Origin: Hybos culiciformis | Taxonomy: Eukaryota > Arthropoda > Insecta > Diptera > Hybotidae | Direction of reading: 5' to 3' | Length of the DNA: 64,000 nucleotides | Assembly (NCBI GenBank): GCA_964007475.1 | Contig: OZ023273.1 | Span: forward strand, 71,463,842-71,527,841 | Shown here: positions 11,861-23,362 of the stretch, piece by piece | Layout of the letters: each line of letters starts with the position of its first letter | How positions within the stretch are numbered: position 1 is the first letter of the stretch | Notes under the pieces: model-generated | The model's input: the letters and a program-made list of their open reading frames with translations, nothing else | The model's database searches: none | Told to the model about the DNA's origin: nothing | Translations under genes and position numbers: made by a program

Positions 11861-13285
11861 AATACGCACATATGTACATATGTTTTTATTTAACCGTGTG
11901 TACGAAAGTTTGAAAAAATAAAAAATAAAAATAAATAACTTAAAGCAAATAAAGTGTTATTTTATTATCTTTTTAATTTTTGTAACTTTCCAAAATAGTT
12001 TTATAAATAAAATTTTTCGTAATTATGTTATTATTATAAAAGAAAATATCAGCTGATAGGATTAAAAATATCAAATCTAACTGAATGTATTAGAGAAAAA
12101 AAAGATTCTTTTAACTTCAAAAAATTAAAAAAAAATCTTTACTTGTTTTCACATCATCTGATGATGGAAAATTAATGTACAAAGCTCAATTGATTATAGG
12201 CAATATATATTCTTATATATTTTTTTTTATTTCAAACTCTAAATCCTCCCCAGGAAGAATTTTCCAAATAACATATTTTTTGCTTTTATTATACGTAAGA
12301 GAATTGAAAATTTATTTTTCTCTGATAAAAATAAATAACTATTTAATTTTAAAAATAAAGCAAGACAAACATAGAAAAGTTTTATCCTTTTCAATTTATT
12401 TATTAAAAATAATAATAATAAACTTTTATTTGATCCCATTCAGTTATTTTATTATTTTTATATATATGTATTGAATATATACCTACCTAGAAATTTTCAT
12501 TCTGTTAAATTATTATTTTACACTCTTCTAGACATAAGGAATGAAACTTGAACCTCAGACAGGCTTTGGTTTTAATCCATTTTGTAATGAGCTCAAATTT
12601 TCAAGAACGACACTATTTCATATTTCTATAATTGAAAAAACAAACTACTAGAGCTCAAGTCATTCTTGAAAAGAATATACATTAGCAAGTCATTTTTAAA
12701 TAAACTGATCTCAGGGTAATTTTTCATTATTATAATTCTTTACGAAACAATGTTAGTTCATTTGAAAAAAAAGCATAATTATCTACACTACAAGCGAGAT
12801 TTAAAGTTCAGCAAACTATATAAACTGCTCTCAAATTGACTTGAAAAAGTCGTAGTTCTCACTATCAAAGTTAGCAAATTTATTATGTTTATTATATTAA
12901 TGAGTTTCTTTGAACCTATTAAGTTATTTTTAGTTTATTGATTTCCATCGAGATTTTTATTTACTTAATAACTTTAATAATAATCTTTCGGTATTAATAT
13001 ACGAAACTTTTATGTGCAAAATTGATAAATAGTACTATATGCGATATATAAACCTCTCATAAACTTTATCAAATTTATTAAATCATTAAGTTTTTATTAC
13101 ATAATAATACCGATATAAATATTTTGGTGTTACGTGATTTCATTTATTAAAGTTAAACATTTTCCATAACATTTAGAAAATTAAATTTCCTATGATTATA
13201 TATACTATACATAAACATAATAAATGAAATAGATAATTTTTACTCATTTTAATGAAAATTTATAAATTGTTTTCCTAAAAATGGT

Positions 13286-13334
<49 letters not shown>

Positions 13335-14308
13335 CATTATTAGAAATGGTATTCGAAAGATAAAATTGAGTATAAATTCAAATTTAAAATAACGACAGTA
13401 TATATTTCTATAATTGAAAATACAAATTACTTGAGCTCAAGACATTCTTTAATATAAAAATTATTTAAGAAAACATTACTAAATAAATAAGATTTCGAAG
13501 GTCTGTATGCCTTTTTAAAAGCTGCGCAGGCAAGTATTTTTATTTTTAGAGCTTAAGTTAATTTACATATGTAAATAATGTTGACTTACAACTATACCGG
13601 CGGGTTTACGACATTTCAAATAAGCATGAACCGAAAGTTGAAAATAAACCTAACCATTTATCTTATCATTAAAATTAAATGATTTGTAAGCCTATGTAGA
13701 ACATATTTATTTCGCAATTACTTACCTTCTTGAAAAAAAAAAACATATTATTTAAGAAAATTTTACAAAATTAGAGAAAATCTAATTAAATAGGTACTTA
13801 CTGCTGTACATACATATTTCCTTTGATGTTGTTTTATGTTAAAAATATAAAATATTCTACAACATAAATAAAACATCTTACAATACGGATATAACAATGA
13901 TATCCTTGAAGCAACCGTTTCGCAAAGAAAACAAAAAATATTGTAATTATTTCGTAATTATACTTTCGTTCTTGTCGTAATTCGTCAATGAATAAGTAAA
14001 AAAAAAAAAAATGTAATAATCAACAATCAATTGCACTTCATTTTCAATTCATGTCATTTTCTTTCTATTTTTTCTAAAATTTTAATTTTTTTTTTGTATT
14101 CATTTTGAAACAGACGACAATGTAAGCAAAATTAAAATTTTCATATTCAAAGTATATACGCCTCGTCTCTAATTCCAATATAAAAATATATGTACATCTA
14201 GATAGGTACATAAATGTACATCTGTAAATATGAACATCTGGTAAAGTATGACTTATAAGAAAAAATAACATTTATAGTTTTGTTATAGAAAAAACTAGAA
14301 AAGCTCCG
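11861..14308. other. AT-rich noncoding stretch with an old direct repeat and (ATT)n
   Basis: A segment containing ATTTCTATAATTGAAAA and GAGCTCAAG occurs at about 12600-12690 and again, diverged, at about 13385-13470 in the same orientation. An (ATT)n microsatellite lies at about 13290-13341. Short open frames such as 12175-12474 are AT-driven and show no domain. Confidence 0.6.
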
Positions 14309-14555
14309 AATTTAGAATAAAAATTTCATTCACAACTCCGCACTGTTTCATACTTTAAAACACTATAAAACTGTTTAGAATCGGTTAAGGCTAAGTGCAC
14401 AAAATCTCTTCAAAACTATTTTATGACATAAAAAAATAGTCTTGAAGAGATTTTGAGCACTTAGCCGCAAACGATACTAAAAAGTGATGTATCATTTTAA
14501 AGTATGAAACAATCCGGACTCCGGAGGTTGTGAATGAAACTTTTTTTTCTAAATT
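14309..14555. mobile_element. Foldback MITE (~247 bp)
   Basis: Almost the whole segment is an imperfect inverted repeat. AATTTAGAA...TTTCATTCACAACTCCG on the left mirrors CGGAGGTTGTGAATGAAA...CTAAATT on the right, and the inner arms AAAATCTCTTCAA and TTGAAGAGATTTT flank a short loop near 14420-14440. There is no coding capacity. A transcript would fold into a long hairpin. Confidence 0.8.
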
Positions 14556-15700
14556 AAACTTTAAAATAATCGAAACGGCTTTTCAATCAAATTGTGGGAC
14601 AAAAATGTTTGGGACGGAGCAAGTTCCAAATCAGTTAAGTTTGAGGTATTTAAAAAGCGTAATTACAATATAAAAATGGCGAAATTTATTTCGTTTTAAA
14701 ATAATAATTGAAATAATTTAAGAAAGACTATTTTATCGGAGTTTGGTTGAGTATAGGAAAAGAAAATATTACGCCGGTATTATAAATATATTTTTTTTAT
14801 GATAAATTAAAATTGCACTTTATTATAAATTCGAATTAATGAAAATTTTGTTGCTTTCTTATTGGAAATTCAAAATCAGCAAAAATATTGAAAACGGAAA
14901 TTTTTAATAATATTTTATCCGCGAGGAATTTTTGTAATAAATTCTTTCATTTTTCTTTCTCGTATTCATCTTCTTCATTATGCATTTTACATATTTTTCA
15001 ACAAGCAAAAAAAAATAATATAATTTCTTTTGTCAAATTATTTTTGCAAATGACGTATATTTTAATAATAATTTATGCTATTTTAAACTTGTGTTTTTTT
15101 TTTCTTCAGACGTAACGAATATTATTAACGAGTTGATCAATAACTAACCTGAAGGTACATTATATATAAATGTAATTCCATAGAATGGGTGCTTTTATGT
15201 TATTATATATATATTTGAAAAATTCTTCAATATGCATCGGTCACAATCAGATTAAATGTATAATCATTATATAAATTATAACTTTCTAAATTATTATTTT
15301 AAAGTCTAAAATATTTTTTTAAAGTCTTGGTTTTAAAATTCTAAGTTCCATAGACATTATTATATCAAACATACATATTATGTAAATTAAATTTTATTTT
15401 AAACGTTAAATTGTGCTTTGGTTTCAAATTGCATTTAGGCATAATGTTGATTAAAAGTTTTACATGAAAATTGTCAACTTTGTCGGTTAAAAACATTATT
15501 GATCTGCGGGTGGTTTGGTAAAGATATACGTTTTTGTTAGTTTTAGTGTTATATGTGTGTTACAATTTTGATCACGCCTGAAATCATTGTATCAATTGTA
15601 CAGGGCTCTTTTTATGATATGGCAGATCCTGTTTAATCACTGAACGAATTTAGTTTTAAACCATTTAGAAAGATGATGTCATGCACTTACTTATGTGATA
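14556..15700. other. AT-rich noncoding stretch
   Basis: No gene, clear repeat or splice-bounded exon is supported. The small open frame at 14888-15115 is low-complexity (Ser/Phe/Ile-rich) and without domain similarity. Confidence 0.55.
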
Positions 15701-15997
15701 GTACATGGAAAAAAATATTTGGTGTGAGATCAAGAAACCCTATTTCTGAATCTCACATTTTCGTAAATTTTTTGTTTTAACGCAAAATTTTCTATATTTC
15801 ACTCAAATTTACTGAATTTTCCCTATTATTTCCTGTATTTAACAAAAACAAAAAAGATAAATAACACTTATTTCACTGATTTTCACACATTTCACTAATT
15901 TTCACACAAGTGCTTTGTAGGTTCTAAAATAATCCAATTATTTTTTTTTTGTAACACCAATTTTTCTTAAATTCAGATAATATTTTTTTCCGTGTAC
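15701..15997. mobile_element. MITE, GTACAYGGAAAAAAATATT termini
   Basis: The 297-bp element starts GTACATGGAAAAAAATATT and ends AATATTTTTTTCCGTGTAC, an inverted pair. Subterminal blocks TTTGGTGTGAGAT and GTGCTTTGTAGGTTCTAAAA recur in the longer copy at 31436-31886, so this is a repeated family. Confidence 0.75.
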
Positions 15998-16507
15998 CTG
16001 TCAGGTAAAGTAAAGGTATTGTACTGTTTCTGAATCATCTGCGTGATTGTGAGAACTGTTGCAATTTGTTGACATGCAAATAAACTGAAGGAAACATGTT
16101 AAAAAAATTATATCTCGAAAACTATTCTTGATATATCTCTAAATTTTTGATATGTTATAAAGAACTGTGTAAGCTTCAAAATAAAATAATTATTTTTTTT
16201 TGTTCTCCCACACTTTTTCAAAATCTCAAAACATGAAAATAATGTTAGTTTTTGCAGTCAAAAAACAAGTTTATTTCAAAAACTTAATTCAATACCTTTA
16301 ATTTGCATCTCTAAGCATCGATGTATTTTTCAACCCGTCCTCCTAAATTACACTCGAATAGATTTAAAAAAATATGGGTCCATTTTTTTAGCAAACTTAA
16401 CAAACCCTGAAAGTTTTATTTAATCGGAAGCGGTCGGGCCCAAGGCTTGATCCATTTGGCGTGTATGGGCCGTATATGTATATAATATATATTTTTATAT
16501 ATATATA
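15998..16507. other. Noncoding stretch left of the gypsy element
   Basis: No gene is seen. A GC-richer piece with GGTCGGGCCCAAGGCTTGATC lies at about 16431-16455, and a (TA)n tract (about 16475-16507) is the insertion site of the gypsy element. Confidence 0.55.
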
Positions 16508-16815
16508 TGTAGGGATTGGTTTAAATAAAACTCCTCTAGTATTAATTTTAATTTAATAATTTATTCAAATACAAGACAATTGAATAAATTCAAATCAAAT
16601 ACAAAATAATACATCAATTCGATGTTGCTTGCTTGACAATTCTTAATCAACTTCCTCTACTTAATTTTTAATTTAATAATGAAGAGCTGACAAAAATTTA
16701 ATATTCAGCGAAAGAGCGAAATAGCGAAAGAGCTGAATTCAGTATTACTGAGAGGATTGTGTCTCTTTGTTTTTATTTGTAAATTTTATTTTAGAACCTG
16801 AATCCACTTCCCACA
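16508..16815 (-). repeat. gypsy 3' LTR
   Basis: 308 bp, TGTAGGGATTGG to ACTTCCCACA on the plus strand (TG...CA ends). No mismatch to the LTR at 24126-24433 was found by direct reading. It is the 3' LTR because the element reads on the minus strand. The adjacent internal sequence (16816-16835) gives only a weak purine-rich AGGAAAG candidate polypurine tract. Confidence 0.95.
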
Positions 16816-16832
16816 ATCGGCTTTCCTGACCT

Positions 16833-17612
16833 TTATTCGCCCCGAATAATATCCTCACTCCATTTTTTCATTTGGTCCGCCACAGTTGAAGTTTTATTGG
16901 GACCTTCGTGGTTTCCTACTTTAATAACAAAATAACGATCCGTTCTGGCGACGTAGGAAATCTTATAAGGGCCAACATATTTAGTGACTAATTTTCCTTG
17001 TGTCATTTGTGTTCGTTTTATGGCAACTAGGTCACCCTTTTTATACTTAACCGCAGGTTTTCGGTTCTTATTAAATGTTCGACGATTCTCATTTTGGATT
17101 TTACACATGTTTTGTTTTGCGATTTGCCGAAGTTCATATCGTTTTTTAACGACTTCATTACACAGTTCTTTCTCAATTATTTTTGAGAGATTTGTCAGTT
17201 CAGAGTTGTCTTTTAGTGTCATTTCTACTCCGGTTAACAATTTAAATGGTGTCATTCCTGTACTTCTCGAAATAGTAGAGTTTATATATTGTTGAAGAGT
17301 GTCTACGTGTTTATACCAGTTGGAAGGTTTTTCTAAAGACATTTTGATTAACGCAGGTATAATGACTCTATTTACGCGTTCAATTTGTCCGTTGCTTCTC
17401 GGAACTCCGGTTGTTATAGGACTAACAATTATCCCTTCTTCAACGCAATAATCTTTAAACTGATTTGACGTAAAAGCGGTTCCGCGATCTGAGATAATTC
17501 TTTTCGGATTACCAAAAATAGCAGATTGTTTACGCAACCTATCAATTACTTCGTCAGTACCTGTACTTTTAGTCGGATACAACCAAACAAATTTAGTGAA
17601 AGCGTCTGTCAC
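16833..17612 (-). pseudogene. pol: gypsy integrase core and C-terminal domain (after in-frame stop)
   Basis: This is the integrase catalytic core with its DDE triad visible: Asp in VTDAFTKFVWLYP, Asp in RIISDRGTAF, and Glu in RSNGQIERVNR. A basic linker follows, then a GPY/F-type C-terminal module (KYVGPYKISYVARTDRYFVI) near residues 210-230. The same frame continues upstream into 17628-18431; a single TAA at 17628-17630 separates them, 18 bases before the first Met. Integrase inserts the retroviral-type cDNA into host DNA. The domain itself looks intact, so the stop could be recent. It ends 18 bp from the 3' LTR. Confidence 0.9.
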
Positions 17613-17627
17613 TGCGAAAATATGTTT

Positions 17628-18431
17628 TTACTGTTTTTGAGTCGCTTCTAAAATACCTAGGTGGTCGACATGGTAAGTTTGAAGGGATTTGTCATCTTTA
17701 TCGATTGGGTTTAAGAAACATTCTTGCTTACCACTTTTTCTTTCACCTAAAATACATAAAATACAATTCTTAATAAATTTCTCAATTTTCTTTTGAAAGT
17801 CAGGTATAAAATATTGTTTTAATAATAGATCTTGGGTTTTTCGACCCGCGAAATGACCTTGTTCATGAATTTTTCTAATAATTTGATTTTCCATGGAATT
17901 AGGGATTACAAGAAGTTCGTCCCCGTTATATACTTTATAAATTAAGTCGTTTTTTAGTATGTAATTATCGTGTTCACGTTCTTGTAAGACTATTTTAAGG
18001 GTGTTTAAATATTCATCTTCAGTCTGAGCCTGGCGTATCTGGTGGGTTACTGTGTCTACTAACATAATTTCTCTACTTAAAGCGTCGACATGTCGCATTT
18101 TAGTTCCAAATCGATGTTCGACCTGCATATCAAAATCTTGAAGGTATAACGCCCAACGTGCAACTTTCGATGGGACATCCTTTTTCTTTAGTGTGAGTGC
18201 AAAGGCATTACAATCGGTAAAAACTTTGGTTTTTTGTCCTAGCAAGTAAGGTCTCCATTTTTTAAAGGCTTGTAGAACGGCCATAGCCTCTAACTCATAG
18301 GAGTGATATTTCTGTTCTGCGTTAGATGTTTTTCGACTTAAGTATTGAACTGGGTGCAGTTCGCCATCTTCGTAATTCTTTTGAAGCATTACTGCAGCGT
18401 GGCCATACTTAGAAGCGTCAGTGTGTACCTC
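17628..18431 (-). pseudogene. pol: gypsy RNase H and integrase zinc-binding domain
   Basis: The frame is open from the MITE junction at 18431 to a TAA at 17628. It holds the rest of RNase H (YELEAMAVLQAFKKW with its Glu, VFTDCNAF with its Asp, and HVDALSR with the last Asp), then the integrase HHCC zinc-binding module (HEQGHFAGRKTQ ... CILCILGERKSG, giving H-x3-H and C-x2-C). RNase H degrades the RNA strand during reverse transcription; HHCC positions integrase on DNA. It is cut upstream by the 18440-19192 MITE and downstream by a single stop. Confidence 0.9.
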
Positions 18432-18439
18432 GGTATACG

Positions 18440-19192
18440 CATAGTGTTTTCAAATACCCGGAAATAAAAGTACCCGGGTACTCGAGTTGTAATATTTCAA
18501 AGTTTTCGGGTAGCCCGGGTTACCCGGGTATTAAGAAATATTACAAAAAAACACATTAATAATTTAAATTTTTTGTTTATTAAGAAAATAATATTTTACA
18601 AAAATTAAAGCATTTAATGTATCTGGGCTCATTCTATTTCTTAATTTACTACAAAATATTCCAGCAATGGAAAAAACACGCTCCAAGTGTTTCAGTTGAT
18701 GTTAATTTCTCAAAGTAATTCAAGATTCGAGACATTTTACAAGCTGCAAAAACAAAAAATTCAATCGAGCGCACAACATCAATTTGTATAATTTTTCTTC
18801 ACTTACGATTTTTAATTTCACTTCCTCAGCTCAGCAGTATTTTGATTAATCAAAAGCACAAAGAATATTTTTTTCAGAAAAACACTTTTCTATTTTTTTT
18901 TTTCTATGTTTTTGAAATAAAAATAATTCAATTAAGCATTAATTTATTTTGGACACGGCCTACTTATAAAACATGTAACATGTAACATGTAAGTCAATAT
19001 TTCAAATTTTCGAATGCGAAATTATTTTTTAAGCTCGCCTATAACTGTGCAATTTGGTTTTGAAATTTTTTTGTTTGAATTTCAAAACTTTAATAACCGG
19101 ATACCCGATGTTATTACCCGGGTTTTGAAATACCGAAATAATGGTCCAATTTCCGGGTACCCGACACCCGGGTACCCGGATTGAAAACACTA
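18440..19192. mobile_element. hAT MITE nested in gypsy pol (ACCCGGGTA repeats)
   Basis: The 753-bp element starts TAGTGTTTTCAAATACCCGG and ends CCGGATTGAAAACACTA. It is flanked by perfect 8-bp duplications TATACGCA (18432-18439 and 19193-19200), which come from the gypsy RNase H coding sequence. Each end carries tandem copies of TACCCGGGTA, and the middle is AT-rich with no open frame. The 8-bp duplication assigns it to hAT. Confidence 0.92.
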
Positions 19193-19200
19193 TATACGCA

Positions 19201-19222
19201 CCATATTTAAACAATTGGAGTA
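19201..19222 (-). pseudogene. pol: 22-bp gypsy RNase H sliver between two MITEs
   Basis: Between the two insertions only 22 bases of gypsy remain (30 with the duplicated 8-mer). On the minus strand they read LQLFKYGA, which continues across the other MITE junction into YTEVHTDASKYG, the first RNase H Asp block. Two independent insertions therefore landed within about 30 bp in the same coding region. Confidence 0.8.
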
Positions 19223-20342
19223 CAGGGGCCAGATTCTATAACTATGTTGTTCAAAAAAATGTTGCTCGAGCGACATTAATTTTAAGTTTTGCTTTCTGTA
19301 ACAAAAAAAATGTTGTTCGAACAACATTTTTTAAGCGACATATAATTTGATGTTGTTTTCGGTTTTTTGGTATAGAAATTAAATTTTTTTTTGGTGAATT
19401 TAGACATTTGAAAAAAAAATCGTTTTAATTTAAAAAGAAAAAATTAAAAATATTAAAAAAAAATTAATAAAATGGTTAAGTGGATTAATTTTTTTATTAT
19501 GGACGAGTCCGAGATTGAAAATTCAAAAAAAAAATAAAAAAATTGAGAGAATAATGCGACGACATCTGAGGGACATTTCAGACCCTTTCTCTGTTTCCGA
19601 TAAAAGGTACTTAATTTTTGCAACAATTTTAAATTATAAATTAAAATTAAAGATTATTTCGATTATCGAAACATGACTTCACTTTGCCTTACAAAATATG
19701 TTAATTTAACATATTTTTACATGTTTGGAATATTCTTAATTTATTTTCATTTTAAATTTTTCCTCCATAAAAAATTTGTTGAACTCACATACTTTGTATC
19801 AAACCTTATGCACATAATATAATTGCATACTCTCTCCCTTTATTTTCGTTATGCAATTACCGCAAATACAAATATTCACTCTTTGTAAAATGCGTCAGTA
19901 TTTTACGATAAAAACTTCTTTAAAAAGATATTTCGGAAAATAAATATAAAATTAAAATATCCAATTAAAATATAGTTTTTCATTTTTAACAATAAAATTA
20001 AAGTTAACAAATTTCTTATAAATCGATGCCGAATCGAAAATATTGAAAATATTTATTTTTATCAAAATTTTGTAGTTAACCTTTATTACACGAGAAACGC
20101 TACCTAACACTGCCTTCAATTTTTTTTTTTTTTGACATCAATTTGATAGATATTTGAAGTAAATTATGTTATAGTTGCCGCATCTCAATTTTTTTTTTCT
20201 TAGTCGAGACTTATAGAAAACAACATTTATTTTGAAAACAACATTGCTTATAGAAAGTAAAATTTTTGTAACAATACAAAAATGTTGTTTTCAAAATGAA
20301 CAATGTTGTCTTGAACAACATAGTTATAGAATTTGGCCCCTG
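19223..20342. mobile_element. 1.1-kb MITE nested in gypsy pol (CAGGGGCC termini)
   Basis: The left end CAGGGGCCAGATTCTATAAC and the right end reverse complement CAGGGGCCAAATTCTATAAC extend into a ~32-bp inverted repeat through TATGTTGTTCAA. ACAACATTTTT-type strings are repeated near both ends. There is no transposase. The flanking duplication is unclear (GAAC versus GTAC on the minus strand would be a 4-bp duplication with one change), so the superfamily is open. It separates reverse transcriptase (right) from RNase H (left) in the host gypsy. Confidence 0.85.
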
Positions 20343-21216
20343 GTTCTTTAGCTAATTCAGACTTTAAATTTTCGAAAGCTTGTTCTTGTTCACGACCGAA
20401 AGAAAACTTTACATCTTTTCTTAATAAATCCGATAAAGGTTTAGCTTTTAGTGCAAAATTTGGAATAAATTTGCGAAAATATGAAGCTAATCCTAAAAAA
20501 CTTTGTATCTGTTTGATATTTTTATTAGGCATGGGGTAATTTACTATAGCTTTAATTTTCTCTCTTCCTGGAAGAATGTGTCCGTTTTCCACCGTATGTC
20601 CCAAGAAATCAATTTTCTTTTTAAGAAAGCAACATTTTTCCCAGTTAATCTGAAGACCGTTATCTCTAGCAACTTTTAAAACTTTTTCTAAATTTTCGTA
20701 GCCTTCTTTCTCAGATTTTGAAGGAATGATCAAATCATCCATGTAAGTTATAACAACTTTGGCCTTAATTAATGATCTAAATATTGTGTAGATATATCTT
20801 GAAAACACAGCAGGGCTATTACAGAGTCCAAAAGGACAATATTTAAACTGGTACTGTCCATTTTGTACGATAAAACATGTATATTTTCGTGAGTCTTTGG
20901 CAACAGGGACATGAAAGAATGCTGATGTTAAATCTAGCGTAGAAAAATAATTTGCGTCTTGTAATAAGTCTAATTGGTCCTCGATAATAGGAATTGGAAA
21001 ACGATCTTTAATAATTTTATTATTAATGCGTCGGTAATCGATGCATAATCGTTTAAATCCATTTTTCTTACTGACAAGAACCACAGGACTTACGAAGTCT
21101 GAATTACTTTCCTCTATGATACCGTCATCTAACCATTTCTCTATCTGTGATTCTATTTCGATTTTACTTTGATAAGGGACACGTCTGGGTGAATCGTGAA
21201 TAGGGATTCCATCTTG
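20343..21216 (-). pseudogene. pol: gypsy reverse transcriptase segment
   Basis: Between two MITEs the minus strand is open through most of the RT domain: LLQDGIPIHDSPRRVPYQSK, then VLVSKKNGFKRLCIDYRRIN, TLDLTSAFFHVPV, FKYCPFGLCNSPAVFSRYI, and the catalytic YMDD box (VVITYMDDLIIPS). The connection region follows (IQSFLGLASYFRKFIPNFALKAKPLSDLL). The frame runs into the 19223-20342 MITE after SELAKEP. RT copies the element's RNA into DNA. All catalytic motifs are present and no stop falls inside, so only the insertions disrupt it. The Met at 21084 is internal and not a real start. Confidence 0.93.
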
Positions 21217-21219
21217 TAA

Positions 21220-21766
21220 TAACTTCGCTACACTTCAGGTTACAAACACAGAATTCCGTGTTTTGCAGAAAAAAATAGGTTCGTTCTGTGTTTGGTACTT
21301 GGTTTGCCATATAAAATTTTTTTTTTTTTTTCATGGTTTGAAAGTCGGTTCGACACAAACCTAGAAATTTTACTACATAGTTTTATTGCATTTCAAAAAA
21401 AAAAAGGTATAACCTGTCAATTTGCAGAAAATTTACAGAAAAAATCATACTTTAAAATGCTTCGATATGAAAAAAATAATAATAAATTGTAGGTTGTCAA
21501 AAAAGAAAATAAATTAAAATATTTTTAAAAAAAAATTTAATATTATTTAATTTTCCTTTTTTTCTTTAAATTAAAAAAATTCACTTTTTTTTTTTAAATT
21601 ACGAAAAAATAAAAATTTTATTTTACAAAGAATTTTTTTTTAATTTTACAAAGAATTTTTTTTTAATTTCAAACCAAACCATCTTTTATAAGTGTGTCAC
21701 CCCATTCGCCAACCTACTTTCAAACCAAGAAATTCATGGTTGCTAACCTGCAGTGTAGCGAAGTTA
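21220..21766. mobile_element. 547-bp MITE nested in gypsy pol (3-bp TAA target duplication)
   Basis: Inverted termini TAACTTCGCTACACTTCAGG (left) and the reverse complement of CCTGCAGTGTAGCGAAGTTA (right) match over about 24 bp with one mismatch. The flanks are TAA/TAA (21217-21219 and 21767-21769). Taking out the element and one TAA leaves the gypsy frame continuous, which supports the boundaries. A 3-bp TAA/TTA duplication fits PIF/Harbinger; no transposase is present. The interior is AT-rich with homopolymer runs. Confidence 0.9.
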
Positions 21767-23362
21767 TAAGACAATTGTCATTTCAATAGGCGAATCGAGT
21801 ATTTTATTGGGTATATAATCGTTTACTAAGTTTGAAATATTATTTCGAATCTGGTGATCAGTGATGTAACTTAGGTCAATTTTGTCGTCATCAGTTTGTA
21901 AATTATAGCAATGTAAAAAGTCAATTGAATTAAATTCATCACTTTGGGTTTCATTTCTTTCTTTTAGTTGTTCATTACTTTTAGAAAATTTAAAATTTTC
22001 TAAATCGTGAAACTTTTTATCAATTTGTTCACTCTTATTTATTTTGTCTAGTCCGGTATTTTTATCTAATTCTAAATGTTTATCGTTTTTGTATGGTATA
22101 ACCCTTATTGTGCCTTTATTAAAATTAACTTCTGCGTTTTGAAATAAATTATTTCCTAATATTATAGGAACATTGATAAGGTCTGTCGGAACAATGAAAG
22201 TTTTTAACTCGTAAGTAAAGTCATCAATATTTATTTCTAAAATGCAAGAACCAATGGTCAGCGCGTTTCCTCCTATGCCATTAACTGAAATTTTTTCCTT
22301 TTCGAAAATCGAAATTCCTAAAGATTCGAAAATATCTAACCTTATTATAGAAATATCGGCACCGGAGTCTACTAAAGCCGTAAAACATTTCTGTTTTATT
22401 CTAACGTTTATATAATTTTTACCTAAGTTCATAAAATTAATTTCCATTTTATTACGTTCTGGTTTTTCAGTTTTGGGATTTTTGCAATTTGTCGATTTAT
22501 GACCGTATTCATTACAACGGAAGCATTTAAAACCTTTAGATTTATTTGGACATTCGTTACCTAAGTGTTTTTTATCCCCGCAAATATAACAACGTTTATC
22601 ACTAGAACCAGATACGTTTGGGGTTGTAGTCTTATCGCCATCTTTCTTTTTGTCATAAGATCCAAAACTATTTTTCTTTTTAATTTTTTCATATGTAGTA
22701 ATGCGATCCTTTAATTCTTCAATAGTCTTAGATCCATATAACAAATAAGATTCGGTGCCTTTATCGTTAATTCCGTCTATAATGTAAGTAAGTAAAGCTT
22801 CTTTTTCTACACTATCCATATTTGCCAGTTCAACCATTTTGTAAATAAATTCCTTCATCGTTTCGTCATTTTTCTTTTTTCGCGTAGCTAATCTTTTATG
22901 AATTTCAGCACTGTTCACGGATTTTTTTAATTCTTTTAAAAGTGATTCTTTAAGCTTAACCCAAGTTGTTAGATCTGAAATACCGTTTACAAATAACCTA
23001 GCCGAACCTTTCATTAATCTTTTCCCAAAAATAAACTTTTGTAAGTCATTCCATTTTACTACACAACTCATTTGTTCGAATTCAGAAATCCACCTAGAAA
23101 TTTCTAAATCATTGTCCCCCGAAAAATATTGAATTGATTCCTCAATATCTTTAAATGTAAACTGTGACGGAGCAACATTTTCAAGAGACTTCGTTTCATT
23201 TGACTTATTTTTTTTCATTTCTTCTTGAATATTTACATTAACGTAATAATTAATTAAGCGCGCTTGGAGTTCAGGTTTAGTTCCTTCAGTATCTAAATTC
23301 AACTCTCCTAATTTTTCCTTCAACTGATCTACAGTAAGTGCTAACAATTCTTGAGTTTTCAT
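21764..23362 (-). CDS. gag-pro: gypsy Gag and aspartic protease (3' end cut by MITE)
   Basis: 532 codons from an ATG at 23362. Residues about 1-40 (QELLALTVDQLKEKLGELNL ... KPELQARLINYY) resemble a SAP DNA-binding helix pair. A Gag core region follows (ISRWISEFEQM ... FIFGKRLMKGSARLF), then two CCHC zinc knuckles (CYICGDKKHLGNEC and CFRCNEYGHKSTNC) near residues 255-295. A retropepsin domain comes next (FTALVDSGADISIIRLDIF, active-site DSGA) with IILGNNLF at its end. Gag packages the RNA and protease processes the polyprotein. Protease and RT lie in one frame, interrupted where the 21220-21766 MITE supplies a stop. A SAP-like Gag N-terminus is an uncommon feature. Confidence 0.93.
   Translation of the reverse strand: MKTQELLALTVDQLKEKLGELNLDTEGTKPELQARLINYYVNVNIQEEMKKNKSNETKSLENVAPSQFTFKDIEESIQYFSGDNDLEISRWISEFEQMSCVVKWNDLQKFIFGKRLMKGSARLFVNGISDLTTWVKLKESLLKELKKSVNSAEIHKRLATRKKKNDETMKEFIYKMVELANMDSVEKEALLTYIIDGINDKGTESYLLYGSKTIEELKDRITTYEKIKKKNSFGSYDKKKDGDKTTTPNVSGSSDKRCYICGDKKHLGNECPNKSKGFKCFRCNEYGHKSTNCKNPKTEKPERNKMEINFMNLGKNYINVRIKQKCFTALVDSGADISIIRLDIFESLGISIFEKEKISVNGIGGNALTIGSCILEINIDDFTYELKTFIVPTDLINVPIILGNNLFQNAEVNFNKGTIRVIPYKNDKHLELDKNTGLDKINKSEQIDKKFHDLENFKFSKSNEQLKERNETQSDEFNSIDFLHCYNLQTDDDKIDLSYITDHQIRNNISNLVNDYIPNKILDSPIEMTIVL

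Noticed and set aside
16984..17295. Plus-strand frames opposite the gypsy integrase
   Set aside because: Shadows of the minus-strand pol gene.
21220..21766. piggyBac-type insertion at the TTATAA junction
   Set aside because: The other junction reads TTATTA on the minus strand and the frame analysis supports a 3-bp TAA/TTA duplication, not TTAA.
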